Source: Cryptomeria japonica
Lineage: Eukaryota; Streptophyta; Pinopsida; Cupressales; Cupressaceae
Assembly (NCBI RefSeq): GCF_030272615.1
Contig: NC_081412.1
Span: 545,980,202-546,044,201 of the forward strand
DNA length: 64,000 nt
Direction: 5' to 3'
Shown: positions 47,561-58,560 of the stretch, piece after piece
Layout of the letters: the number at the start of each line of letters is the position of its first letter
Position numbering within the stretch: the first letter of the stretch is position 1
Notes under the pieces: model-generated
Told to the model about the DNA's origin: nothing
Seen by the model: only the letters and a program-made list of their open reading frames with translations
Database searches by the model: none
Made by a program: the position numbers and the translations under genes

Positions 47561-49685
47561 TCATCAATGATAGGATATGCAATAGGGTAGACAAAGGCAA
47601 ATGAAAATAGATAAATTAAAGTAATAAGAAATGAATGACACTTGAGACCAAGTTTCAATAGAAAAGAGGGCACTTACATGAGGTCAATGTCAAACCTAGG
47701 TGGAGGAGGATGATTGCCTCCTCCACAACATCATATGAAGCACTAATTGTTGCCTTCGTTCCATCTTCCTTTCACTAGCATCATTTTAAGATTTAAAACA
47801 TAAATGTCATTTTTTATTTATTCAAGATTAAATTTTGGATCAATGTTGTTCATTTCCTTTATAAACGTTAACACAAATTTCTACTTTTACCCCTCCAACT
47901 CTTGTGGAACCTTTAAGAATTTTTTTGTGCAAGCACAAACATTTATTGATACAAGGAGAATTGTATCATGTGCACAACCACATGAAGGTAATACTAGAAG
48001 ATGTTGTTAACCTATTGACTTTTGAACAAACCTTGTTTTCTATTCATGACTAATTGAGGCTATTATCATGATAGGAATGCACTATGTTCAATTAAGTAAC
48101 GGTGGGTAACAATGTTGTAGAGAAAAAATAAAGAAAAATAGTTATAGATTATTATTTTGACATCACGTAATAGACCACGAAAATTTATGAATATATATTT
48201 TTTGTTCTTTCTATAACTTTCTAGTTATAAAATTTATAATATATCTTTATAAAATTATTAAGGATAAAATTTTAATTCATAAATATGGTATCTATTTTAA
48301 TGTCTCCATGAGAATTATATGATTTTTCATAGTCTTGTTGATATTCTTAGTCATATTTGTTTATTTGAATATTTCTCTTGACTAGATTATTAGTGAGAAG
48401 ATCATAAAACTACTTAGAAGGATTTTGTAAGGCATATTATAGAAAATTGTAGGATTTTTATGTGTGTGGTAATCGATCACTAAATAATTGTAGACACCTT
48501 AAATCATCCATACCTAACCACACTTGATATTATCACTTTTAAGTATTAGTAAATACTTGACCAGTTATTTAGTTAACCTTCCATATCATCTTCTTAGAAT
48601 TGATTAGTCAAGTTCATTTCATATTGCCATACTCCAAAATTTTAATAGTTAAATCTTATTTATTTGATTCTTTGAAAAATAACCTCAATTAATTAGTTGA
48701 TTAATTAATCTACATGCACAATTCAAAGAATGATTAATCTAATTAATCAAATATTTCATCAATGTCACTTCTTCAAAAATCCTCTCATAAAATTGCAGCT
48801 CTCCATTCCCTTAAACAGATTGATAACCTTTATTTTATATGTGTGTGAGATTATAAATTATCAAATATAACATTACCATCTAATTATGACATGCATTATA
48901 TCATTAACATTTTATAGTCATACATACTCATGGTCCTTTTTACACAAGTGTGAGAAATTTCAATCTACATGCTTTGATCAAAACAATAAAAAATTGTCCA
49001 TTCAAATCCATCATGTCCTTTCCCACTTTTGATGCACAAATCACAAAGCATCATTTAGGGGTTCCTCCTACCTATAATCATATGAATCATTAAATTAAGC
49101 ATTGATATGTTTGATGAATATCAACGATTGATAAATTTCCTTTCTATTTATAAATCAAATCATCATCAAGCTATTCTTAGCAATAAGTTTGAAGAATGAA
49201 AAGTCGTGTTACTATTTTATAGCCAAAGAAAATATCAAGCACAATTGATGATAACTTCTAGACCCTTAGCATATAATAATAGGCATTAGGAGGTTTCTTG
49301 CAAGGCTTATCAACTTAAGGTACACTATCTCTTAAATCAAAATAAAAGGTATAACTTAGGTGTAGAATAGGAGTTAATTTTATTATTTAATTCCTTCATT
49401 TACCTTCTAAATATGTATTGTTCACAAGTATGTTCAACTAGATATGTTGTAAATCTATATTCTTTTTAGTTTGTATGCATTTATATCCTAGTTTATGTAT
49501 AGAATTGTTAATAACTATACTTGTTTCTGTCTTTCAAAAGGTTTATTATGTTGGGTTACATTTAATCTATTATTTGGCTTTAAAAAATGAGCCCTACTAC
49601 CTTTATCCAATAAATGATTTCATCTATTTTAATTAAATCTTTTAATACATCATCAATTTAATATATATACTTTTATAAAACACAA
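47561..49685. other. No gene recognised
   Basis: AT-rich. Short frames such as 47804-48010 have no coding support. Confidence 0.45.
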
Positions 49686-49689
49686 TGTT

Positions 49690-50500
49690 TTGATTAGATA
49701 AAGTGGGAAGGGCTTGAACCCATTACATAGAAGCCATAAAGGTGATAAAGAGGTGTCTCACGAGAGATGCTACATCAGAGACCAAAAGGAAAAAACAATT
49801 GAACAAAGAAAAACCAATAATAAAGAGGAACAATGAAGAGACTAGACTAGAACTAACCAAATATAAGGACTAACTTTGGGTCATGAAGAAGATTTAGGAA
49901 TTTCATAGCAAGCCACCCTTAGTTAAAAAAATCTCTCTTTTCCCTTCAGGAAAACTCTTTGTTAACCTTGATGGATATAACCTCGAGGATGGAAATATTG
50001 TTGGTCTCAATGTTATCTTTAATCTTTCCTTTCTTGTTGGAACTAGAGGGAGAAATAGAAACGAGTTCCTCTAGCTTCTATTTAGATTTTCCTTTCTCTA
50101 ATTCATGTTCAAGTCACAAGCTTCATGTAGTAAGCTATGATTTCCGATATGTTATAAATTTTCCCTAAATTGTTTTAGAGTCTATCAACAAATAACTTTT
50201 TAACAATTTTCCACTAAGAGCTAACCACTTGCATTATAATTTCAACCTCTCTCTTTAGAATCTCCCACTTTTCAAAAGTTACAACAATCCATTTTATGGC
50301 CTCCCAATCAACCTTACTCACCATTTCATCCATCTAATACAAATCATTGGTTAGGATGATAATTTTTAACTTGTGGATTTTATTTGCATCCGTGTGTAGC
50401 TATGCAAGTTCTCATTTAAAAATATTATTTTGTAAGTTATAAGCTTTATATAGGTCATTAACCTTATCACAAAGCTGGTCACAAAGCCTACACAAGAGAG
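49690..50500 (-). mobile_element. LINE-like 3' remnant with coiled-coil coding trace
   Basis: The minus strand ends in ATGGGTTCAAGCCCTTCCCA (near 49725-49706), matching the termini at 1236-1280 and 7025-7080. Upstream on that strand is a broken Lys/Glu/Asn-rich stretch (about 50490-49900) similar in character to that at 10823-11527. Family not named. Confidence 0.4.
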
Positions 50501-50539
50501 ATTTGAGAAACCAAAGTATCCTTAGAAAAATAATTAACC

Positions 50540-51715
50540 TCTTTGCATTGACATACCTTCGGTCTAGTCAATGTCTTTTTGATTTAGGATCCTATCATTG
50601 TATGGCATCATCCATGTGTATTTTCTCTTGTTTCAAGCATAGTTCTTCTTCACACATTTTAATAAGTAATAACATTTACATGAATGTTGTTGGGAGAGGT
50701 TATATAGAGGTTGATGATAACATATTTAATGATTCCCTTTGTGTCCCTTCATTATCTTCCAACCTCCTTTCTATCTACCATATTACTCATAGTCAAATAG
50801 GCAAGACAATTGAGTTTAGCCTAGACTTAGTGCTCATTAGGGACCTACATAGTAGAGAGCTTATGGTTCCATCATCCACTATGTGTCTTTCCATCATTTT
50901 CTATGGTTCCTAAGATTTCTATTTTGCCTCCTCCTCCATCTCTTGCTTCTTTAGTGATCAATTTATTTTACTGAGATGATTGATCCCTTCCAGTTTCAAT
51001 AGTGTGAGATGAGTACTTTCCAGACATTGCAGGGCTATTTATCACACACTCTAAACATTTGGGATGTTGATTGAGGATTTTTCATTCCTCTTTGATAGTA
51101 ACTTGAGCAATCTTATCATCTCTTTTTTTTCAATGCCTTTTGAGGTTGTTCATTAGGTATCTTCATAGTTGTTTGGATTTTCTTCATTATTGGCATATCT
51201 TGATCCAAACACGTGGATCATTGAGCATTATTTTATGGAATAGATCATGAGACTATTCCTTCCATCTCCTTTCATGGAGTTACTTCTGCCTTAGCCATTG
51301 AATTTTTTTCTTCCTAAGGGGAGGAATGTGGTTTTCACTCTTATATCTTCAACAACATTCATCTTCAAACCCTCATCTTCAGCATTGGAGCTTCTCTCTT
51401 TTGGGGGATATATAATCTCTTTCTTTCTCTCCCATGGGAGAATATTGATTGTACTTATATGACTAATTCAGTACTTGGGAAGACATTTGTATTTCTTCAT
51501 GCTTGTCACATGTACCCTTTTCATTTCATTTTCTCTCTTTTGGAGAGGGATTTTTTACCACAATGTTTTTCTACTTTTCTCTAGTTGTGAGAGTTTGCAT
51601 TTTTTTGTATGTGGGTACCTAATCAAGTCTTGTTGTTGGGATCCATTCATGCTTGCATATTTGCATTCTTCATTATCTCTTTATCTTATCCCTATATGAA
51701 TCTTAAGGGGGGCAT
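50540..51715 (+). mobile_element. Broken Ty1/copia fragment (protease region)
   Basis: Plus-strand similarity to the copia protease to pre-integrase region: FDLGSYHCMASS (the DSG.SHHM equivalent), then LCVPSLSSNLLSIYHITHS and VLIRDLHSRELM. It is followed by strongly decayed sequence. A polypurine run TTAAGGGGGGC at 51701-51711 stands where a polypurine tract is expected. Most of pol is missing; multiple breaks. Confidence 0.75.
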
Positions 51716-51942
51716 TGGATTAATTAGTATATTATCTAAATAATTCTAAAATTAGGTCCTTTACTTACTTTATTAGAATAGGCTAATAATATCTTAATTT
51801 ATCTCATTCATTATGATTGTGACACATGGAACTAGCTAATTTAATCTTTCTTTAGGGCTTGCATCTAGTGCTTCATTCATCCTTTTCATAAGGATTTAAT
51901 CACTTTAACATTCAATCTTTTGTGCATCAATACAATTCTCAG
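51716..51942 (+). mobile_element. Probable 3' LTR of the copia fragment
   Basis: Begins TTGGATTAATTAG right after the polypurine run and ends near CAATACAATTCTCA. It is short, as is common for this copia type, and no second LTR is seen in the window. Edges are approximate. Confidence 0.45.
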
Positions 51943-52309
51943 GTTGCTGAGCAAATCTATTTTGCTTGATCTCTGTTTGGTATAAGTGTTTTTATGGTAG
52001 GTGATTTGTGGTCTTTTAGGGTTGAACAAATAACTCTAACAAGAATAACATTGTTTTCAATTTATTTTTTAAAGGAAATAAAAACCAATAGTTAATATTT
52101 ATAGTGATCAAAATACAAAAATGCAAATAAAAATATATATTGTTGGAAAAAAATATAATTAAAGTATATAGAGCCACTATAAATGTAAAATAGAAACTAG
52201 TACAACATCTAGTCACTATAATTATCATTCATTTGAATCCATAATTATGATTAAAGAAGAATGATCAATATTAAATATGCAAAAATATGCAAAAATTAGA
52301 TTTAGTGTA
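51943..52309. other. No gene recognised
   Basis: AT-rich spacer; nothing seen. Confidence 0.4.
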
Positions 52310-53450
52310 CTCTATAAGAAAATATACTTTATGTTGAATGGGTTAATAAGATAATTGTATGAGAAGTTCAATACTTTACTTGTAACACTTAAATAAATTA
52401 CCATTTTGTTATAGTTAATGTGCCAACTACTTATGATTGGGGTCACCCCAAACATAAAGAGTTGACACATTGTGATCAAAATACCAAACATTTTTACTAC
52501 ATGAGCCACTCCCAACATAATAAATTGATAAATTGTGATCAAAATACTAATTATTTATGATAACAAACAGCCACATTTAAATAATTAACATATTGGCCAC
52601 AACACACCGACTCTTTAAACTCTTATTTATTATAACATAGCTCTAAGCCTCATTCTAAAAAACATTCTAATAAATAAATTAGATGCTATGTGATGAGTAT
52701 CCCTTCTCACTATGACCTTCCTCTAACAATCAATCTAGAACTACATTTAATGCGACCAGTGTCCCTTCTCGTGATGGGATGCAGCTATTCTGACTCCAAA
52801 AATCGATTAATGTATCACGGAAAGTCAATAACACGAAAATTAGTTACATATTACACACCATTGATCGTACAAACTATTCTGCACTGTTTTGAAACCAGAT
52901 TAGCTTCTACCTCTCACGATGAGGAAAACAATTAATATTATCTTTAATCTATAAAAATACTTTGTGGGGAGAACCAACCCAAAAGAAGAAAAGGAAAGTC
53001 CAAAATGTTTAGAGTCGCAGTTAAGGAATGTGGAAAAGATCAAAGTTTCACGCAAGTATTGTCAATGAATGCTTTCGTCAACAAATCGATTCAAAGAAAC
53101 GCGTAAGGCGGTCCGTATCAGGCTGTAGAAAAGAAGTGAGCATGGTAATCTTTTCAAAGTTGGAGCTTGCAAGTAACAATGTAAAAGTTACGTCGAATCA
53201 AGTCTGTTTCACGAGGCAATCCTTGTAGTTATCTTGATAATCACTAAAGCAACTTTTATCATTATTAATTCCTTCTTTCTTCTTACATCCCTTACGCTAT
53301 ATCACCTCTGTCATTCATTGTTGTTGGCGAACTAAGACTAGTTCATGATTCATGGTTGTTGGCGAACAAAGACTAGTTGATAATCGAGAAAGACCAGGGG
53401 AGTTTACTGAATGAATCGTCGGCTAAAGATCTTTAGTGGGTATCTTCATA
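52310..53450. repeat. Tandem duplication upstream of small gene C, unit 1
   Basis: Aligns with 53975-54930. Shared blocks in order include TAAGATAATTGTATG.GAAGTT, ACACATTGTGATCAAAATACCA, AAAGTCCAAAATGTTTAGAG and GGCGAACAAAGACTAGTTGA. It holds a 66-codon frame (53028-53228), interrupted in unit 2. It contains an internal small repeat, TTGTTGGCGAAC.AAGACTAGTT (53323 and 53357). Confidence 0.8.
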
Positions 53451-53974
53451 GAAAAATCTTATAAACACTCATAGATCATATTTCAATATTTCCTGATCCA
53501 CCACATTTTGAGGATTTCTTATTAGATATTTCAGATATATTTGTAGAGTTTCATCTATTAGACCTGAAGAAACATTTGAAAAATTAATGTATATTTCTTT
53601 GATGAAAATAATTTTGTAGGTTTTATCTCCGCATCTTTTGTATCCATTTATTTTCAACAATAATTTGGTTGAGACATTTTTTTAGTAGTAACATGATGAT
53701 ATTTGACAAATATCTAAAGGCATTCCTAATGTTTCCTCTATCCATTCCAGCTATAGATTGGCAATTTAGTAGAATTGTATCATGACATTTCCTTCTTTGA
53801 AAATGATGATGCATTATTTGGTGTGAAAGATACTTCTTTAACAGTCATTATAAGACATTTGACACCGACATTCTATGCTATGTGGAGTAATCGATCTTAT
53901 AAGGGTCTACTCAATTTTGAGGAGCTACATGGTCTCTCTCTCTCTCCCTCTCTTTTTTTTTGGAGGTTTCATTC
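53451..53974. other. Spacer between duplication units, no gene
   Basis: Present once. Contains a (CT)n tract around 53933-53950. No coding support. Confidence 0.4.
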
Positions 53975-54930
53975 CCTCAAGAAAATATATTTTACATTGA
54001 ATGAGCTAATAAGATAATTGTATGGGAAGTTCAATACTTTACTTGTACCACTCAAAATAAATTACCAATGTGTTATAGTCAATGCACCAACTATTTATGA
54101 TTGGGGTAACCCCCAAAATAAAGAGTTGGCACACTGTGATCAAAATACCAACCATTTAAAATGTGAGTCACCCCAATATAAAGAGTTGATGCATTGTGAT
54201 CAAAATACCAATCATTTACAATATGACTCACCCTCAACATAATCGACATGTTGACTACAACACACCAACTCTTTAAACTCTTCTTTATTATAACCTCCCT
54301 CTAAGATTCATTCTAACAAACATTTTATAAAAAAACTATATATACTATGTGACGAATATCCCTTCTCATAATGACCTTTTTCGGAACTACAAGGTATGTG
54401 ACCAGTATCCCTACTCAATGAGGAAAACAATAAATATAATCTAAAATCTATAAAAAATACTTTATGGAGAGAACCGACCTAAAAGAAGAACTATCCCTAC
54501 TCAATGAGGAAAACAATAAATATCATCTAAACTCTATAAAAAATACTTTATGGAGAGAACCGACCTAAAAGAAGAAAAGAAAAGTCCAAAATGTTTAGAG
54601 TCGCAGTCAAGGAATGTGCAAAAGATCATAGTTTCACGCAAGTATAGTCAATGAATGCTTACGTCAACAGATTGATTCAGAGAAACGTGTAAGGCGATCC
54701 GCATCAGGCTCTAGAAAAGAAGTAAAGATGGTAATCTTGTCAAAGTTGGAGCTTGCAAGTGACAAGCTAAAAGTTACGTCGAAGCAATCCTCGTAGTTAT
54801 TCTTGATAATAAATAAAGCAGCTTTTATCACCTTTGTCATTCGTGGTTGTTGGCGAACAAAGACTAGTTGATAATCGAGAAGGACAAGTGGAGTCCACTG
54901 AATGAATCGTCAGCTAAAGATAAACCTTAT
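53975..54930. repeat. Tandem duplication upstream of small gene C, unit 2
   Basis: Partner of 52310-53450. It shows internal duplications of its own: AAAGAGTTG..GCA..CTGTGATCAAAATACCAA occurs twice near 54120-54225, and an approximately 75-bp block (CTATCCCTACTCAATGAGGA...GAGAACCGACCTAAAAGAAG) is repeated at about 54405 and 54490. Confidence 0.8.
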
Positions 54931-55233
54931 CGTAGAATACTTTTCCTTCAAAAAGATTTCGTATCTTGTATGAAAACGATAGAAAATGACATTCATCCTC
55001 ATTATGTGCTACGTTTTCGCCTGGTTATTGTTTGGTCTTAAAGCGAAACAAGATTGCGAATATACAACATATCTCATTTTTCAAATAACAAATAGTAGAA
55101 GTTATTTTATTAGAAGTCCAGTGGTTTTATATTCCTCCAAGTATCTGTTTTCTGAGTGGACAATCGGCAGCACTCTTCCACAGGTGAAACAACGATAAGC
55201 ATCTTGAAAACATTAAGAGAACTGTGTAATGTG

Positions 55234-55241
55234 TATAAATA
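55234..55241 (+). promoter_or_regulatory. TATA box of small gene C
   Basis: TATAAATA in a TGTGTATAAATACAC context, 71 bases before the start codon, a normal plant spacing for a leader of about 40 bases. Confidence 0.6.
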
Positions 55242-55311
55242 CACAGGAATTTTCCAGTGTTGAATCACGAGTTCAGACATTGATTGGATAGAGTCCTGCT
55301 TATTTTTCCTC

Positions 55312-55569
55312 ATGGGTTCTGTGCAGCATAGAAATCGGTTACAAGAGCATGCACCTCCACCATTGAAAGTGCAATCTCCACCAGTTGATTTGTTCAGTAA
55401 GAGCTGCCCCATTCCTTTACTATCGCCTCTGTTATTTCAAGATATGGAGGACAAAAGTAATCAATCCAACAATTGGGTAACAAAAGTAAATGAAATCCAA
55501 GTAATCAATCCAACAGTAGCCACAAAAGGGTACAGTCAGATGTTTGTATGGGACACTAGCCCTTTATAA
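55312..55569 (+). CDS. Small conserved protein, member C (85 residues)
   Basis: Homologous to members A and B but on the other strand and much more diverged. It shares SVQ..NRLQ..APPPL.V, DLFSKSCPIPLLSPL and a C-terminal block QMFVWDTS that aligns with SWVFVWES. The acidic/polar middle part is variable. The start is the first ATG after a good TATA box (55234), and AATAAA follows 25 bases after the stop (55594-55599). Differences from member A inside the conserved blocks are mainly third-position and silent, the best evidence here that this family encodes protein. No signal peptide, membrane segment or known domain is visible; the product is presumably soluble. Function not known and not guessed. 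Confidence 0.62.
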   Translation: MGSVQHRNRLQEHAPPPLKVQSPPVDLFSKSCPIPLLSPLLFQDMEDKSNQSNNWVTKVNEIQVINPTVATKGYSQMFVWDTSPL

Positions 55570-55593
55570 ACGGCAGGAATGACCTAAAACAAA

Positions 55594-55599
55594 AATAAA
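55594..55599 (+). terminator. Candidate poly(A) signal of small gene C
   Basis: AATAAA 25 bases after the stop codon; short but usable distance for a plant near-upstream element. Confidence 0.4.
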
Positions 55600-55976
55600 T
55601 TGATGAGAAATTTCTACTGAAGAATAGTCAATAAGAAAAATATTTTGACAGGGATTGCTGTTTTATAGCGTTTAATTGTTTTATTCTATTTTAGTTTTTG
55701 CTCGTAAAGCAAGAACACCGAGAGAGTTCTACTACTGTTTTTTTTTCTTTAGTCTACTGTCAAGCTTATGTAACTTCATGATCTTCGAAAATGAAATCTT
55801 TGACCTTTCTATATTTATTGTGGGCCTTATTAGAGGTCCTTTGTATGACCACAAATTATCTATTGTGTTTGGTCCGAACAATATCATGTTTGAATAATAT
55901 CATGTTTGAATAAGTGTCTTCGGATGTTTATTTCCAAAGTATTCCACAAGGTAAGTTTTCTGATCAGCCTACAAAT
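55600..55976. other. No gene recognised
   Basis: Spacer up to the edge of the young copia element. The five bases before the element, CAAAT (55972-55976), are the predicted target duplication. A 20-bp repeat AATATCATGTTTGAATAA occurs twice near 55880-55912. Confidence 0.5.
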
Positions 55977-57666
55977 TGTTGGAAGTGGAAACACTCTGAG
56001 AGGGGGGGTGAATCAGAGTGTTACAAATTTTAACAAGAACTTCTTTTATGAACTTGACAATTTTGATTCACAATAAGCACAGATGACTGAGACTTAACAC
56101 CTTGATGTAATACTTTTAACGAAGCATGAAATATACAATAGAACCAACTGAAACACTTGATTCAGACTTTTCAGGAAATAAAATGGTATTGAATCTTTTA
56201 CAAAAAAATGAAACATCTAAATGAGTATTTCAAAGATTGCATTACATAAATTCAACAAAACAGAGTATGAAATGAAAAGAGCTAAAGATATGACGTATCA
56301 GAGCATAAACCAGTAAGACAAAATGAGACAAGACAATGCACATAACACCATAGTTTTCATGAGTGGAAAACCCTCCTGGGGTAGAAAAACCACTCGGTAA
56401 GATCCCTTATATTATTTCACAGAGCACCAACTCAGTTCACAAGTTTTAGAAACCACAAGGCCTCAAGGAGCACCAACCCCTCTTCTTATCCAATAACCAT
56501 TTCAACTCGAGCTACAACCACTGGTAATTTTATGCATGCACTTAAATCTTGCAGTCACAAAACCATCAGTGATTGGAGCGAGAATATTTTACCAATCTGT
56601 ACAAATGATTCTTTCTAAAAGTTTTTTTTGCAACAATATTCTTCAAGGCTTTGAATCATAATAACATACTTTTAAAGGAATTCAACACTATCAGAGAGAA
56701 AAAATTCAATCTCTGAACAAAATAATTTCAAACATTATAGCCTCATGTACTCTGCAACAAAAACAGAGTATTGATTCTCAAAACCCTCGACTATCTAAAA
56801 TCTCTGATAATCTACAGCACTTTCTTTTCTTTTTCAACAAATGCTTTGTCTTTCACTTTATTCACACTACTCCCTTTTTCATATCTACAGTTCTGTATTT
56901 AAACTGTTTTATTCCCTCAAAAACACAACGTCTTCCAGAATAACCCTCGTATAGGGTTACCGAAATCTTATGGGTATTGCAAACTGAAAAACAAATAATT
57001 GTTTAACTATGCAATCGAAAGAGAAAACTGAGAGATAATCTAAAGATGCTTGATTTCCCAATCATGAAAAATAAAAATAAAGCAAGGTCTGTTTCCTTAT
57101 TTTCATTTTGCATAACTGAAAAACCTGATTCGAAAAATCTGAATCTTTTAAACATACGAACAAGAATAATACCTGTGAAACGCAACCTTATTGATAACTG
57201 AAAACAAACTAACCAGAAATCCATTAAGCTCACGGTTAAGACCACTTTTGCATCATTCTTTTCAACCGAACAAACTGACTCGAGCTCCTTAGCCACAGCA
57301 GCGGCTGCATCTCTCATGGCGTTTTAGGGTTTGAGACGGACTTCAAACTTGTTCAAAAACAAAATGCAACACAAAAACGATGCTTTCGAAAAACTTTTAA
57401 TCTGCCGGTCACAAAGTGTATTTCGAAGTATATGCTGTTTGTCCATAGATAAATTAAACATAATTTAAACCAAAGATGTTGTTCAATAAATGCCAAGTCA
57501 GTGTTATTCACTGTATCCGTGTCACCCGTCTGGCTCGAGAGAAAGATGTTTTAAACATATAACACGTCAGCCAAGTCAATGTATCCGTGTCACTAGTCTG
57601 GCCCGTGACAAAGGTGTTTTAAATATATAACCACATGCTTAATACACTTGCCTTTAAACAACACCA
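55977..57666 (-). repeat. 3' LTR of the copia element (about 1.69 kb)
   Basis: The left edge TGTTGGAAGTGG is exact by comparison with the other LTR. The right edge is placed at CA between 57660 and 57666, next to a pyrimidine run (CTTCCCCTTTTTT, the polypurine tract on the minus strand, 57669-57680). Open frames inside are not genes. Confidence 0.9.
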
Positions 57667-58019
57667 ACTTCCCCTTTTTTATTTTCTTGTCATCGAGGAC
57701 AAAAGTATCAAAGAGCAACAAACTCCCCCTTTGTCCTTGATGGAAAAAAAAGAAAAAAAACTTAAACCGTCATTGCCATGAAATGTGTTATCAACTGAAA
57801 GGACCAAAACAATGTAAGGAATTCCACTGTTAACAAATACAACATATACAATCAACACTGAACCTTGTCATATGCAAACCTGTAAGGAAAACAACATCCT
57901 CTGAACCTGTAATATGCAATTCTGTAAAGAATGAATACTGTCAGAATAATAAACTCCCAATCTGATCTGTATCAAACAAGAATACCAAACTGTAATACCA
58001 AAATAAAAAATGCCTATGC

Positions 58020-58560
58020 CACTGTAATGAAATACCAATGCTTGAAATGCCAATTGTCACTGTAATATCACTGTAATACCAATGTTACTGTAATATCAAA
58101 ATGAAATACCAAAAATGCCAATGCTACTGTAATATCAACTAAAATACCAAAAATGCCAATGCCAATGAAATGCCAAGTCTGTCTGTAATGCCAATGCCAA
58201 TGCCAATGAGATGCCAAGTCTGTAAAGTCTGTAATGTCAAAAATGAAATACCAATGATTGCCAACCAATGAAATGCCAAGTCTGTCTGTAATGCCAATGC
58301 CAATGCCAATGAGATGCCAAGTCTGTAAAGTCTGTAATGTCAAAAATGAAATACCAATGATTGCCAACCAATGAAATGCCAATGAAATGCCAAGTCTGTC
58401 TGTAATGCCAATGCCAATGCCAATGAGATGCCAAGTCTGTAAAGTCTGTAATGTCAAAAATGAAATACCAATGCTTGCCAATGTCACTGTTCACTGTTGC
58501 CAAAAATGAAATGCCAATGATTGTCATTGTTCACTGTTGCACTGTTGTCACTGTGAAATG
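58020..58560. repeat. Tandem repeat in the copia 3' internal region
   Basis: Non-coding stretch between the pol end and the 3' LTR, built of TGCCAA hexamers within larger units of 103-114 bp. GTCTGTCTGTAATGCC recurs at 58177, 58280 and 58394. The long minus-strand frames across it (58068-58527) are artefacts of the repeat. Confidence 0.85.

Noticed and set aside
53028-53228. 66-codon frame in duplication unit 1
   Set aside because: The matching frame is broken in unit 2 and shows no silent-site bias that I can see, so it is left as non-coding.
58068-58527. Two long minus-strand frames of repeated peptide
   Set aside because: They span the TGCCAA tandem array in the copia 3' region; no family and no start context.
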